Positions 44,634-55,397 are shown, counted from the first letter of the stretch. The stretch: DNA of 64,000 nucleotides from Marinobacterium mangrovicola (GCF_004339595.1 NZ_SMFU01000007.1:1238658-1302657), one strand, 5' to 3'. Translations and numbers: made by a program. The notes: generated by a model from the letters alone, not told the origin.

Positions 44634-46378
44634 AGATCAGGCCCCAGCGAGAAGTGGATACGGAAGCCGTCATCATCCAGAGGTTTCGCAAGATCTACCC
44701 GTATCGGTCCAATCGGCGACTGCCAGCGAGCACCAACACCCGCAGACTGTTTGAGCGGCGTACTCAGGGAATCAAACGCATTGCCAGCATCATAGAACAC
44801 TGCTGCGCGCCAGTTGCCGGCCACCCTGTAGTCAAACTCGGCGCTGTAGGTCAGCAGATAACGACCACCGCGGACATTACCTTCGCCATCTTCCGGCCCC
44901 AGCTCTTTGTAGGTGTAACCGCGCACGCTGTTATCGCCACCGGCGAAAAAGCGCCTGGATGAAGGCATATGTTCAAAATCCTCAACCGCCGTTGCACCGA
45001 TCTGGGTGCGTCCCAGGAAACGCCAGTCATCGCCCAGTGATTTAACCACTTTGGCATCCGCCTCAATCTGCACAAAACTCAGATCCGAGATAATATTTTC
45101 CTCGGCGCCGCTGAGCTTGATACCCAGGCGATAGCCGTTGCGGGTATTAAGGCGGTCATCAGCCTTGCTGATCTCCCAGTCCAACTCCGGCACCAGCAGC
45201 AGAGTGCTTTGTTCCTCGCCGCCAAAGCTGAATTTTTCCTGCTCAAGGATCAAGCCGTAATTCCAGCTCTGATTACCGCGCAAGCGCTTGTCGAGCGCCG
45301 CCAGCGACCACTTTTCAGTATCGGTGGTATCCGTGGTTTCCTGCTCGTAGAGCGCCTGTACCGCGTAGCTATCGTTTAACGGGTTAACACCCGGTATGCC
45401 GTATTCACTGCTCAGGGTATTGGTGACTTCGGACAGCTCCAGCTTGGTGTCCATGCTATGGCCGCGATCATTGACCCAGCGCCGGTCCTGACGCACGCTG
45501 AGTCGGGCGCCCGTATCGGTACCGTAACCGACACCAAAACGATAGGCGGTGCGTTTATTGGGCTGCATATTCACCTCTACCGGCACCCGGTGTTGATCAT
45601 CGGCCTGAGACCAGTCCGGCTGTACATCGACCAGTTCGAAGTAGTCGCTGTCGATCAGTCCGCGCTGCATCAGGATCAGCTCATCATTGCGCACTGGATC
45701 GCCCGCCTGCACTGTCTGATAACGCCGCAGCAGGGATTCACGCACCGGCGCCTCACCGAAATTGATGTCACTGATGGTATACGCGGGCCCGGTGTCGAAG
45801 CTCAGCTCGATCCGGGCCCGGTTATCTTCGGGATAGACCTCAATTTTTGACTGCGTAAAGCGGGCATCGTGATAGCCCTCCAATGCTGCCTGCTCCAGCA
45901 GGTCGGCTTTCAACGCGTCATAGGCCTGCTGGTCCAGCTTTTCGCCGCTGGCCAGCACCGGAGATTTAAGCCAGGCATCGAACAGGCCGCTATCGGCGCC
46001 CTCGCCCAGCAGTTCCAGCTTCTGATCCTCGATCAGGACGGCGGGGCCAGGATTGACCTCATAGATCGCCAGCCAACCGCTTTCGGTACGCTCGAGTCTA
46101 CTGTCGATCTGCGGATTGAAATAACTGTAAGCCTGGAGTGCATCGCGCAACTGATCTTCCGCATTACGGTGCAGGTAACGGACTCGCGCATCAGAGGGCT
46201 CTGCGTCCGCAGGCAAAGATGCAATCGAAAGAGTACTGCGCAGCCCCTCCTGCATGGTCCCTTCGACACCCTCGATCTGCACAGCCACCTCCGCAGCAGC
46301 GGTAATCGGCAGACTGAGAGAGATAACAAGGCAGCAACAGCGCAGAAGGCGACCCGGGTGTGTAGCCAAATAGATCAA
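44630..46378 (-). CDS. tamA: Translocation and assembly module subunit TamA
   Basis: Outer-membrane Omp85-family protein of 582 residues. A signal peptide (CCCLVISLSLPITAAAE) is followed by three POTRA domains and a C-terminal 16-strand barrel with SSRRFFAGGDNSVRGYTYKE, the conserved VRGY motif of the family, and a terminal aromatic-rich strand IHFSLGPDL. It works with TamB in envelope assembly. It is the first gene of the tamAB unit. Confidence 0.93.
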   Translation of the reverse strand: MIYLATHPGRLLRCCCLVISLSLPITAAAEVAVQIEGVEGTMQEGLRSTLSIASLPADAEPSDARVRYLHRNAEDQLRDALQAYSYFNPQIDSRLERTESGWLAIYEVNPGPAVLIEDQKLELLGEGADSGLFDAWLKSPVLASGEKLDQQAYDALKADLLEQAALEGYHDARFTQSKIEVYPEDNRARIELSFDTGPAYTISDINFGEAPVRESLLRRYQTVQAGDPVRNDELILMQRGLIDSDYFELVDVQPDWSQADDQHRVPVEVNMQPNKRTAYRFGVGYGTDTGARLSVRQDRRWVNDRGHSMDTKLELSEVTNTLSSEYGIPGVNPLNDSYAVQALYEQETTDTTDTEKWSLAALDKRLRGNQSWNYGLILEQEKFSFGGEEQSTLLLVPELDWEISKADDRLNTRNGYRLGIKLSGAEENIISDLSFVQIEADAKVVKSLGDDWRFLGRTQIGATAVEDFEHMPSSRRFFAGGDNSVRGYTYKELGPEDGEGNVRGGRYLLTYSAEFDYRVAGNWRAAVFYDAGNAFDSLSTPLKQSAGVGARWQSPIGPIRVDLAKPLDDDGFRIHFSLGPDL

Positions 46379-46561
46379 CTTGGTTTTCCGAAGATTATAG
46401 ATACCGATTCACCACATCCATGAGGAGCAAAGGACGTTTTACGTCACCTTCGTCCCGACCGGTAATACCCGTGAACCCCCGATTTACGGGGCCTGGAGCG
46501 ATGAGCACAGTGTATCGTCTAGCGCCTGAGAAAACACGGGCAAAATTATTTGAGAAATTAC

Positions 46562-46590
46562 TTGCTAATGATAATAGTTCGCATTATGAT
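46562..46590 (+). promoter_or_regulatory. Sigma-70 promoter overlapping a Fur-box-like sequence
   Basis: TTGCTA and TATGAT are 17 bases apart, and the spacer carries AATGATAATAGTTCGCATTAT, which matches the Fur 7-1-7 pattern (TGATAAT-N-ATTATCA) fully in the left arm and at four of seven positions in the right. It fires rightward, away from tamA. Confidence 0.65.
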
Positions 46591-46596
46591 TACTAA

Positions 46597-46698
46597 CGCT
46601 TTGACAGGCTTTCATCGGGTTCACGTCAGACCCACACAGCTGACTGACCCGGTTCACGGTTTACGCCCGTCCCCGGCTACCGGACGGGCGCTTTTTTT
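46597..46698 (+). ncRNA. Candidate Fur-regulated small RNA
   Basis: Between the promoter just described and the terminator at 46664-46698 there are about 100 bases with no gene on the plus strand, and the genes on both sides are on the minus strand. A promoter with Fur box, a short transcript and a strong intrinsic terminator is the structure of RyhB, PrrF and NrrF. Part of it folds through GTCAG (46626-46630) and CTGAC (46641-46645). A 66-codon frame from 46550 starts before the predicted transcript, so coding is unlikely. No sequence similarity to RyhB or PrrF was recognised. The rest of 46379-46561 holds only the tamA promoter region. Confidence 0.55.
46664..46698 (+). terminator. Strong intrinsic terminator of the small-RNA candidate
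   Basis: CGCCCGTCC pairs perfectly with GGACGGGCG over a nine-base loop, followed by C and seven T. There is no A run on the left, so it works only rightward. Confidence 0.85.
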
Positions 46699-46721
46699 CC
46701 CACCTTTACACTGGCCATCCT

Positions 46722-49082
46722 TTACACTGACAACGTTTCACTCGATCTGATCCGTTCATTGAAAGCCGCAGCCTTCAACGGCCGTGAGAAATAGTACCCC
46801 TGCCCCAGTTCACAGCCCTGCTGACGTATACAGCGCAATTGCCCTTCGGTCTCCACGCCTTCGGTAATCACACGTAGTTTCAGCGCCTCGCTCATGCTAA
46901 CGATCGCCTTAACCAGCGCTCTATGGGTTTCATTAGCTTCGATATCCATTACGAAGGCGCGATCGATTTTGAGCACATCCAGCGGAAATTTCTGCAGATA
47001 GCTCAGCGACGAGAAGCCGGTGCCGAAATCATCGATCGACAGCAAACAGCCTAACTGTTTCAGCTGTTTCATCACCTCCAACGCCTGATCGCTGTTATGC
47101 ATCAGCATCGACTCGGTAATTTCAAGAACAAGGTGGCCGGCAGGCAGTGAATACTTCTCGCAGACCGTAGCCACCCTTCCCGCGAAGCGCGCGTTCTGCA
47201 ACTGTTTGCTCGATACGTTCAGCGACAGCGTGATATCGCAGCCGAACTCCTGATGCCACTGCGCCAGTTGCCGTGCCCCCTCTTCCAGCACCCACTCGCC
47301 GAGTGGCACGATCAACCCGGTCTCTTCCGCCACATCGATAAAGTCACCGGGTGCCAACAGCCCTTTCTGCGGATGGTTCATCCTTATCAGCCCCTCGGCG
47401 CCGACGATCCGCTGGTCATCGAGATCAAAGACCGGCTGGTAGTAGAGCTCGAAATACTGCCCCTCAAGCGCTTCACGCAGAAGAGATTCGGTGTTGACCC
47501 GTTGCAGGGTCCGCTGCTCGTCTTCGGGGACAAACACACAGGCGCGGCCACGCCCCTCGGCCTTGGCACGATACATGGCAAGGTCAGCACTCTTAAGCAG
47601 CTGGTCGGGCGTCGTGTCCTCGCCCTGGTAAACGGCGATACCGACAGACGCTGAGATATGCATGGTGCACTGATCGATCTGGAACGAGGTTTCGAGCTGA
47701 TCGATAAGCCGACTGGAGAGCGACATCAGCGAAGCTTCATCGGTAACGTCATGTATAAGCACGGCAAACTCATCACCACCGAGGCGCGCCACGTAGTCAC
47801 CCGCCGGCAGAATATTCTGAATCCGTGAACCCGCCGCACGCAGCAGTTTGTCACCGGTATGGTGACCGTAGGTATCGTTGATATATTTGAACCGGTCCAG
47901 ATCCACAAACATCAGGGCGAGACCTGCCTCGCTATCGTCGCTGCCACCGAGTTGCTCACCGAGCAGCATTTTGAAGAGATGGCGGTTGGGAAGTCCGGTA
48001 AGGCTGTCGAAGTTGGCCTGACGCTCTATGGTGCTCAGGGCATCATTGAGACTGGTGATATCGGTCATCACCGCCATCACGCCCTGGCCATCCGGGTTCG
48101 GTGTCGCATCGACGCGCATGGAGTGCTCTTCACCGGCGGCATTACGCAGCTTCAGATAGAGTTCAGCATGATGCCGGTGAGCAAGCCGCTCAAAGGCCGC
48201 ATCCAGGGAACGAAGATCTTCCGGATCGATCAGCAGAGAACGAATATGCCGGCCCAAAACCTGATCCAGCGAGTAGCCGAGATGGTGGAGAAAATGTTCG
48301 CTGACATTCTCGAATACACCACGATCCGACAGGCAGAACAGTAGAGCTGGAGTGCGATTATAGAGGTGGCGGAAGCGCTCCTCGCTGCGGCGCAGGGAAC
48401 GGTGCTTGTCTTCCACCTCAATCAGCAACTCATTGTAGGCGCCGATGATGGTGCCAAACTCGTCGTTTGGCAGGCGATCACCTACACGCACCAGCTCGCC
48501 GCTATTGCGTGAGCGCTCGATGGCAAACAGCAGTTGCCGCAATGGCCGGTTGATATAGCGAACCTGGAAGATCAGGATCGCCAGCGCCGACAGTGAAACG
48601 ATCAGCACCAGGGTAACGATGGCATCATCAAGGATCGATTTATTCGCATCCACCAGGCTCTGAGCGCTGGCTTCCATCACCAGCCAGCCTGATTCTTTCT
48701 CGCTGCCGGCGATATCCGGCACCGGAACGACGATCCGCCCCTCGACCTGAATCTTGCCGTAAGCCTCTGTTTCCAGATTAACGACCGGATGCACCTCGGC
48801 GTCGAGCAACTCGACCCTCAGCACATCAGGCTCCGCCAGGAGCAGGTTAAGGATGTGGACGACCTGTTCGCGATCCGCCTGGGCGACGTTGACGGCCAAC
48901 GCGCTGGCGAACTGATCCAGACGATCAAAACGGGCATCAAGCTGATAGCGGAAGGTTTCGCGGGCGATTTCGGATTTGTAGAAGCCGCCACCGCCTAAAA
49001 CCAGCAACGCACAGACGAGCAGGAGCAGCGCTAGCTTCAGATGAACCGGAAACCTGGATCGGAGTCTGGACTCGGTTGCCAT
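46722..49082 (-). CDS. Membrane GGDEF/EAL c-di-GMP enzyme with HAMP and PAS
   Basis: Inner-membrane protein of 786 residues: helix at about residues 15-35, periplasmic sensor region to about 155, second helix, HAMP to about 235, PAS at about 240-350, GGDEF domain with RLGGDEFAVLI near residue 440, and EAL domain with the catalytic glutamate in VGAEGLIRMNHP near 568, LEITESMLM, and IDDFGTGFSSLSYLQKFPLD. GGDEF and the main EAL catalytic positions are intact, so it could make or degrade c-di-GMP; which one prevails cannot be told. It is monocistronic. The 291 bases between it and ureG hold its promoter and nothing else I can name. Confidence 0.92.
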   Translation of the reverse strand: MATESRLRSRFPVHLKLALLLLVCALLVLGGGGFYKSEIARETFRYQLDARFDRLDQFASALAVNVAQADREQVVHILNLLLAEPDVLRVELLDAEVHPVVNLETEAYGKIQVEGRIVVPVPDIAGSEKESGWLVMEASAQSLVDANKSILDDAIVTLVLIVSLSALAILIFQVRYINRPLRQLLFAIERSRNSGELVRVGDRLPNDEFGTIIGAYNELLIEVEDKHRSLRRSEERFRHLYNRTPALLFCLSDRGVFENVSEHFLHHLGYSLDQVLGRHIRSLLIDPEDLRSLDAAFERLAHRHHAELYLKLRNAAGEEHSMRVDATPNPDGQGVMAVMTDITSLNDALSTIERQANFDSLTGLPNRHLFKMLLGEQLGGSDDSEAGLALMFVDLDRFKYINDTYGHHTGDKLLRAAGSRIQNILPAGDYVARLGGDEFAVLIHDVTDEASLMSLSSRLIDQLETSFQIDQCTMHISASVGIAVYQGEDTTPDQLLKSADLAMYRAKAEGRGRACVFVPEDEQRTLQRVNTESLLREALEGQYFELYYQPVFDLDDQRIVGAEGLIRMNHPQKGLLAPGDFIDVAEETGLIVPLGEWVLEEGARQLAQWHQEFGCDITLSLNVSSKQLQNARFAGRVATVCEKYSLPAGHLVLEITESMLMHNSDQALEVMKQLKQLGCLLSIDDFGTGFSSLSYLQKFPLDVLKIDRAFVMDIEANETHRALVKAIVSMSEALKLRVITEGVETEGQLRCIRQQGCELGQGYYFSRPLKAAAFNERIRSSETLSV

Positions 49083-49373
49083 ATCCGTCAGTGCCTCCTC
49101 GTTATACCGGCAGCACCCTGCCCAGAGGCGCGGAATCAGGTAGGTTGCTGCAAACCGATACCGCAGCTGGAGATGTACTGAGGGTAGAAGAGTAAAACGA
49201 CTGCTGCATAACTAAGGATCCCGGCTTTTTATTTTTCTACTGCAAAGACTTCCATGACTTGTTCAGTGTAGCGCGTTGAATCGGCCGCAACCCGGGCCGA
49301 CTCAACGATCATGCTGGCCGCGTCCTAAAAATACAACAGTACTTTATGATATACGCAGCCTAATACGCTTAGA

Positions 49374-49994
<621 letters not shown>

Positions 49995-50041
49995 GTTTCC
50001 TTATAGTACGAGGTCCAGACGAGGATCAGATTGATCCGCCA

Positions 50042-50716
50042 TCAGGACCGGAAAAGTCTTGAATACTGGGTTTCATGCTTGGAGCTGGCGATCGCCAGTG
50101 CCGGTGTAGAGCTGCCCACCTGCCAATCGGCAATATTGGGAGCCTGCTCCAGCAGCGCTGGCAACCGTGCCGACACGTCCAGCAGCATTTTCTGACCGGC
50201 GGTCTGGCCCAGGGGCACCAGCTTGACGCCCGCCATCACGGCGTTTTCGAGCCAGCTCCACAGATAGCCCCGTCCCAGACTGATGCTGTCGATCTCCCAG
50301 GCTTTGGCCGCCAGGGCCATGCCGGCGATCTGGGTTTTGCCCATTTTGTCGCGCAGGGATTCCGGTACGGGGACTTCGAGCTCCGGCAGCAGGCGCAGCA
50401 GCGCCTGGGCGCGCTGACGCTCTTCTGCGCGCAGCTCCGAGGTCTCGCGACTGGCGTGCAGATAATCGCACCACTGGCCGAAGCTCTGCTCGTCGCCCTC
50501 TTCAAGCGCGCGGCAAAGCCGCAGCAATACCGGCAGTTCCAGCGTGGCAACACTATGCTCCAGCGCCGATACCAGCCACTCTTCGAGGCTGGGCGCATCG
50601 GTCACCCAACCGCATTCGATGGCCCACTCCAATCCCTGGGAGTAGGTAAACGCACCCACCGGCAGCGCCGGACTGATCAATTGATAAAGACGTAGATCCG
50701 CTAGCATCGAGATCAA
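50042..50716 (-). CDS. ureF: Urease accessory protein UreF
   Basis: Helical protein of 224 residues that with UreD and UreG forms the nickel-loading complex. Clear family segments are LISPALPVGAFTYSQGLEWA and ECGWVTDA near the start and VPLGQTAGQKMLLDVSARLP near the end. The start overlaps the stop of the small HupE/UreJ-like gene by four bases; a second ATG three codons on is equally possible. Confidence 0.93.
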   Translation of the reverse strand: MISMLADLRLYQLISPALPVGAFTYSQGLEWAIECGWVTDAPSLEEWLVSALEHSVATLELPVLLRLCRALEEGDEQSFGQWCDYLHASRETSELRAEERQRAQALLRLLPELEVPVPESLRDKMGKTQIAGMALAAKAWEIDSISLGRGYLWSWLENAVMAGVKLVPLGQTAGQKMLLDVSARLPALLEQAPNIADWQVGSSTPALAIASSKHETQYSRLFRS

Positions 50717-50955
50717 TCCCGTGCGCGGCTGGACGCCTGACGAGACAGCGCACGCTTTCGGCCAAGGCCTCGTACCGCCCAGCTGGCACAGCCGATCAGC
50801 GCGGCACCCAGGCAGACAATGGCCAGGTGGTCAGGCTCACTGATCACGTGAACGAAGCCACTGGTGAGACCGCCGCCGTGCGCACCTTCGTGAGCGATAG
50901 CCATACCCGGAGCCAGCAACGAAACAGCCGCCAGAGATCGCTTAAACATCTGCAT
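50713..50955 (-). CDS. Mini HupE/UreJ-like membrane protein
   Basis: Protein of 80 residues. A signal-like N terminus (LAAVSLLAPGMAIA) is followed by HEGAHGGGLTSGFVHVISEP and DHLAIVCLGAALIG, which matches the start of HupE/UreJ proteins, the nickel permease-like partners of hydrogenase and urease, including their conserved histidines and DH pair. Full-length members have six helices and about 190 residues; here only one helix follows before a basic tail. The four-base overlap with ureF shows that it is still translated in step, so it looks like a shortened functional gene rather than random decay. Confidence 0.6.
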   Translation of the reverse strand: MQMFKRSLAAVSLLAPGMAIAHEGAHGGGLTSGFVHVISEPDHLAIVCLGAALIGCASWAVRGLGRKRALSRQASSRARD

Positions 50956-50983
50956 AGAATAGCCTCTCTTCTAAAGGGTCAGC

Positions 50984-51460
50984 TCAATGGCTGTGGGATC
51001 CGTGTTCATGGTCGTGATGATGGTGATGGCCATGACCTTCGCTGGCGTAAGCACCGGCTTCCGGCTCGAACGGCGCCTGCTCGGCGACCACTTCGGCACC
51101 GAGTCCGCGCACCATGTCATCGAGCACATGGTCATGCTGATAACGCACCATGCCCTGCTCGATCTGCAGCGGCACATGGCGGTTGCCCAGGTGATAAGCA
51201 CAGCGGGCCAGCAGCAACGGATCGGCGGAACGCACCGTGGAGACGCTCTCGTCTGCGGCAACGATCTCAACCACTTCACCGCATTCGCTCTGCAGCAGAT
51301 CACCCCCGCGCAGGATCAGACCACGCTGCAGGAACAGACCTGCCTCGCGACCATCTTCCAGCTCCACGCGCAGACGGCTGCGGATTCTGGAATCGATCGG
51401 CAGACACAGGCGCGCGGTGGGCTCTTGCCTGGCATCCAGTTTAGAAACTAGTCGCAACAT
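50984..51460 (-). CDS. ureE: Urease accessory nickel chaperone UreE
   Basis: Metallochaperone of 158 residues delivering nickel to the urease complex. The N-terminal peptide-binding domain and the central nickel-binding histidine region [20 protein letters not shown] are typical. The C terminus ends in a histidine-rich tail ([15 protein letters not shown]) for nickel storage. Lies between ureC, 99 bases upstream, and the mini HupE gene. Confidence 0.94.
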   Translation of the reverse strand: MLRLVSKLDARQEPTARLCLPIDSRIRSRLRVELEDGREAGLFLQRGLILRGGDLLQSECGEVVEIVAADESVSTVRSADPLLLARCAYHLGNRHVPLQIEQGMVRYQHDHVLDDMVRGLGAEVVAEQAPFEPEAGAYASEGHGHHHHHDHEHGSHSH

Positions 51461-51559
51461 ACTGTAATAAAACCTATCTATTCGAACTCTTTAATCTTAC
51501 GAAGCGCCGTCCCTGGCCTCTTCAACACCTCGACTCTCCACCTGGCTGTACCAGCCGGT

Positions 51560-53269
51560 TTAGAAAAGGTAGTAACGCTGCGCCATCGGCAGTTCGGTGG
51601 CCGGTTCGCAAACCAGAAGCTGGCCATCGGCACGCACTTCATAGGTCTGGGAATCCACTTCGATCTTCGGCTGATAGCTGTTCAGGATCATCTTATCCTT
51701 GGTGATCGTACGGCAGTCGCGTACCTCACCAATCAGGCTTTCAAGGCCAAGCTCGCTCGGTATACCGGCCGACATGGCTGCCTGGGAGAGGAACAGCATC
51801 GAGGTGCTCTGCACCGCGCGACCGAAGCTGCCAAACATTGGGCGGTAGTGTACCGGCTGCGGGGTCGGGATAGACGCGTTGGGATCGCCCATCGGCGCCA
51901 CCGCGATCATGCCACCCTTGATGACCATGCTCGGTTTGGTGCCGAAGAACGCCGGTTTCCACAGCACCAGGTCCGCCAGCTTGCCCACCTCGATGGAGCC
52001 CACTTCGTGTGCAATACCATGGGTCAGTGCCGGGTTGATGGTGTACTTGGCGATATAGCGCTTGATACGGCTGTTATCGTTGCGTTCGGTATCACCCGTC
52101 AGCGCACCACGCTGCACCTTCATCTTGTGCGCGGTCTGCCAGGTACGGGTGATCACCTCACCAACACGGCCCATGGCCTGGGAGTCAGAAGAGATCATTG
52201 AGAACGCGCCCAGATCGTGCAGGATATCCTCGGCGGCGATGGTTTCGCGGCGAATACGGGATTCGGCGAAGGCCACATCCTCGGCGATGGAGGGATCCAG
52301 GTGGTGGCAGACCATCAGCATATCGAGATGCTCATCGATGGTGTTGACCGTGTACGGGCGGGTCGGGTTGGTGGACGACGGCAGAATGTTGGCTTCGCCC
52401 GCCGCCTTGATGATATCCGGCGCGTGACCGCCACCGGCACCTTCGGTGTGGTAGGTGTGAATCACGCGACCGTCGATCGCCTTCAGGGTGGTTTCCACGA
52501 AGCCCGCCTCGTTCAGGGTGTCGGTGTGGATCGCCACCTGCACATCCATCTCGTCCGCCACGCTCAGGCAGCAATCGATGGCGGCCGGGGTGGTGCCCCA
52601 GTCTTCGTGCAGTTTCAAGCCAATGGCGCCGGCTTCGATCTGCTCACGCAGCCCTTCCGGCTGGCTGGCGTTACCCTTGCCTAGGAAGCCCAGGTTCATC
52701 GGCAGCGAATCCGCCGCTTCCAGCATGCGGTGGATGTTCCACGGGCCCGGTGTACAGGTGGTGGCGTTGGTGCCGGTCGCCGGTCCGGTACCGCCACCGA
52801 TCATGGTGGTCACACCCGAGCAGAGCGCTTCGTCGATCTGCTGCGGGCAGATAAAGTGGATATGGGAATCGATGCCGCCGGCGGTAAGGATCTGACCTTC
52901 ACCCGCGATCACTTCGGTACCCGGACCAATGGCGATATCGACATCCGGCTGGATATCCGGGTTACCGGCCTTGCCGATGGCGGCGATACGGCCGCTCTTG
53001 ATACCGACGTCGGCTTTAACGATGCCCCAGTAGTCGACGATCAGCGCATTGGTGATTACCAGATCCATGGTACGGCTGCTCGGGCGCTGGCCCTGTCCCA
53101 TACCGTCACGGATCACCTTACCGCCGCCGAACTTAACCTCTTCACCGTAGGTGGTGAAATCGCGTTCCACCTCGAGCAGCAGCTCGGTGTCTGCCAGACG
53201 TACACGGTCGCCCGTGGTGGGGCCGAACATCTCCGCGTAGGCGCGTCTAGAAATCTTTGCCATTTTCAA
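51560..53269 (-). CDS. ureC: Urease alpha subunit
   Basis: Catalytic subunit of 569 residues, hydrolysing urea to ammonia and carbamate. Nickel ligands and active-site parts are complete: HIH at 136-138, the lysine to be carbamylated at 219 in [13 protein letters not shown], the segment [19 protein letters not shown], the flap cysteine in [17 protein letters not shown], and [13 protein letters not shown]. It is 19 bases after ureB. The urea comes from the allantoicase and AllA steps encoded in the same window. Confidence 0.97.
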   Translation of the reverse strand: MKMAKISRRAYAEMFGPTTGDRVRLADTELLLEVERDFTTYGEEVKFGGGKVIRDGMGQGQRPSSRTMDLVITNALIVDYWGIVKADVGIKSGRIAAIGKAGNPDIQPDVDIAIGPGTEVIAGEGQILTAGGIDSHIHFICPQQIDEALCSGVTTMIGGGTGPATGTNATTCTPGPWNIHRMLEAADSLPMNLGFLGKGNASQPEGLREQIEAGAIGLKLHEDWGTTPAAIDCCLSVADEMDVQVAIHTDTLNEAGFVETTLKAIDGRVIHTYHTEGAGGGHAPDIIKAAGEANILPSSTNPTRPYTVNTIDEHLDMLMVCHHLDPSIAEDVAFAESRIRRETIAAEDILHDLGAFSMISSDSQAMGRVGEVITRTWQTAHKMKVQRGALTGDTERNDNSRIKRYIAKYTINPALTHGIAHEVGSIEVGKLADLVLWKPAFFGTKPSMVIKGGMIAVAPMGDPNASIPTPQPVHYRPMFGSFGRAVQSTSMLFLSQAAMSAGIPSELGLESLIGEVRDCRTITKDKMILNSYQPKIEVDSQTYEVRADGQLLVCEPATELPMAQRYYLF

Positions 53270-53288
53270 ACTCCTCCTTCGCGCGGGC

Positions 53289-53594
53289 TCAGAGCGAACC
53301 CATTACCCGTCCCTGAAAACCGTAAACCTCGCGGGAGCCGGCGTAAGCCACCAGCTCGACCGTACGGCTTTGACCGGGTTCGAAACGCACCGCGGTACCG
53401 GCGGCGATATTAAGACGAAAACCACGTGCTTTCTCGCGATCGAACTGCAGCGCGTCGTTGACCTCGTAAAAGTGGTAGTGCGAGCCCACCTGAACCGGAC
53501 GATCACCGGTGTTGGCCACTTCCACCTCAACGGTCTCACGACCGACGTTCAGTTCGATATCGCCGGGTTCGGCAATGATTTCACCGGGTTTCAT
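53289..53594 (-). CDS. ureB: Urease beta subunit
   Basis: Structural subunit of 101 residues, with [39 protein letters not shown] and [20 protein letters not shown], all family hallmarks. It starts ten bases after ureA. Confidence 0.96.
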   Translation of the reverse strand: MKPGEIIAEPGDIELNVGRETVEVEVANTGDRPVQVGSHYHFYEVNDALQFDREKARGFRLNIAAGTAVRFEPGQSRTVELVAYAGSREVYGFQGRVMGSL

Positions 53595-53604
53595 GCTCTG
53601 CTCC

Positions 53605-53907
53605 TCAGACGATCGGTTCGTGTACGGTCACCAGCTTGGTGCCGTCGGGGAAAGTCGCTTCGACCTGGACTTCATGCACCATTTCGGCAACACCGTCCAT
53701 TACGTCATCCGCACCAAGCAGGGTGCGGCCGTAGTCCATCAGTTCCGCCACTGTGCGTCCGTCACGCGCGCCTTCGAGGATCGCGGCGCTGATATAGGCA
53801 ACCGCTTCCGGGTAGTTAAGCTTGAGGCCACGTTCTTTACGCCGTTCCGCCAACAGTGCCGCCGTAAACAGCAACAGCTTGTCTTTTTCCCTTGGGGTCA
53901 GCTCCAT
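53605..53907 (-). CDS. ureA: Urease gamma subunit
   Basis: Structural subunit of 100 residues, the standard length, beginning [20 protein letters not shown] and ending [20 protein letters not shown]. The frame extends 38 codons upstream without family similarity, so the ATG at 53907 is used. It is the first gene of the urease operon. No ureD is found upstream: the preceding 224 bases hold a terminator and the presumed promoter, then allantoicase. Confidence 0.96.
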   Translation of the reverse strand: MELTPREKDKLLLFTAALLAERRKERGLKLNYPEAVAYISAAILEGARDGRTVAELMDYGRTLLGADDVMDGVAEMVHEVQVEATFPDGTKLVTVHEPIV

Positions 53908-54015
53908 GGTCGTCCTCTTGAATAATCTTTGAATGCACCTGGTATAAAAAGCAGGTGAGAATCTGCGTTCACCCGCCATCCTATAGGCTAACAGAACCTG
54001 AGGTTTGTCGGGCAG

Positions 54016-54046
54016 AAACAAAACAGGCTGATCATAGATCAGCCTG
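54016..54046 (-). terminator. Terminator after allantoicase
   Basis: A perfect ten-base stem CAGGCTGATC/GATCAGCCTG over a three-base loop is followed on the minus strand by TTTTGTTT, separating the allantoicase transcript from the urease operon. Confidence 0.8.
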
Positions 54047-54131
54047 CGCGATGCCAGTCACTCTGCAATGCTCTGCTTTTGGAAGCAATATACATTCCAA
54101 ATCAATGTGATAGCACCGTTTTTAACGGAAT

Positions 54132-55166
54132 TCAGCTGTTCTCAGCCGCAACCCGTCCATGGATGCGCACGCGACTGATACCGCCGTCCGGGAAAATGTT
54201 CAGACGCAGGTGAGTCACTGGCCCTTGCAGGCCCGCATCCGGCACGAACTTGTGCTCGGCATCGGCGCTCAGCGGCTGGGGTGAGAGCAGCTCTTGCCAG
54301 AACATGCTCTGGGTCACCAGCGCCTCATCGCCTACCTTGCCCATGCAGGCCGCCTGCAGGGAACACTTATCGGGGAAGTTACCCTTAAAGAAGGCAGTAT
54401 CGATCACGACCTCATCGATATAACCGGGAGCCGCCAGCTCGATCAGGCACCAGTCGTTACCCGGCTCACGGCGGCGGCGGGTTTCCCAACCATCACCCAT
54501 GTTGATCCCCTTGGTCGGCATCAGGATCTTGTTCGGATGGCCGTAGTGAGAGTCGTTCCAGGACACTACACGGGCACCCAGTTCGCGGGCCGCCAGGTTC
54601 AGCTCGCTGCCCTCTTTCAGTTCTGCGGACGGGCTTCCATACACCACCAGACGCGCAACACCGCCATCTGGCAGGATGTTCAGGCGCACGTGGGTCCAGG
54701 CCGAATCCTGTTTGTCAGCAGGGATCTGTGCGGCCACCAGGTGATGCTGACTCGGGCCGAGGCTTACGGGGCCTGCCAGCATTGTCCACTCGGTAGAATC
54801 GTCCGGGTTACCTTCCGGCAGATAGCAGGCCTCGATGCTGGCCCCTGGCGGGTAGTTGCCGGTGAAGAAGCTGGTATCGATATCGAAGCCATGAATGTAG
54901 CCCGCGACACCAAGACGCAGAACGCACCAGTCGTGGCCGACACCGCGCTTGCGGCGGCTTTCCCAGCCGTCCATCCACTTGCCGTGGTCGTCGTAACGAT
55001 CCGGGTAGAAACGGGGCAGATCAGCGCTGATCATCCGCTCTGCCGGCGCAAAAAACTGATCGCTGACCGCAACCACCTCGGTACCCAGGCCGATATCGGC
55101 CAGGTTCATCGCACCTTCAGCAAATGCCGGCAGGGTCTCAACCGGCTGACCTTCTATGTATTCCAC
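54132..55166 (-). CDS. alc: Allantoicase
   Basis: Cytosolic enzyme of 344 residues that hydrolyses allantoate to ureidoglycolate and urea. It is made of two repeated allantoicase domains: DGWESRRKRGVGHDWCVLRL with GYIHGFDIDTSFFTGNYPP in the first, DGWETRRRREPGNDWCLIEL with GYIDEVVIDTAFFKGNFPD in the second. It provides the substrate of AllA and urea for urease. It is followed by its own terminator and is 231 bases downstream of a convergent-independent regulator gene on the same strand. Confidence 0.95.
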   Translation of the reverse strand: MEYIEGQPVETLPAFAEGAMNLADIGLGTEVVAVSDQFFAPAERMISADLPRFYPDRYDDHGKWMDGWESRRKRGVGHDWCVLRLGVAGYIHGFDIDTSFFTGNYPPGASIEACYLPEGNPDDSTEWTMLAGPVSLGPSQHHLVAAQIPADKQDSAWTHVRLNILPDGGVARLVVYGSPSAELKEGSELNLAARELGARVVSWNDSHYGHPNKILMPTKGINMGDGWETRRRREPGNDWCLIELAAPGYIDEVVIDTAFFKGNFPDKCSLQAACMGKVGDEALVTQSMFWQELLSPQPLSADAEHKFVPDAGLQGPVTHLRLNIFPDGGISRVRIHGRVAAENS

Positions 55167-55397
55167 GCCCCACTCCTCTTTTCGATCGCTAGCAAGGATC
55201 TATGCAAAATAGTTCAGTACGCTCGCATTCGGGGAGAATCTTCACCCGGGATTGCGAACCACCTTTTGTTTCATATACCTTTCTACTGCAACATTAGTTC
55301 CAACCCAAGACAAATTGAACCCGGACTTGCATTTAGCCTGACTTGACTGGGAATTGGAGCGAAAATACGCACCATAAAGGTGCGTGTAAATGTGTAC

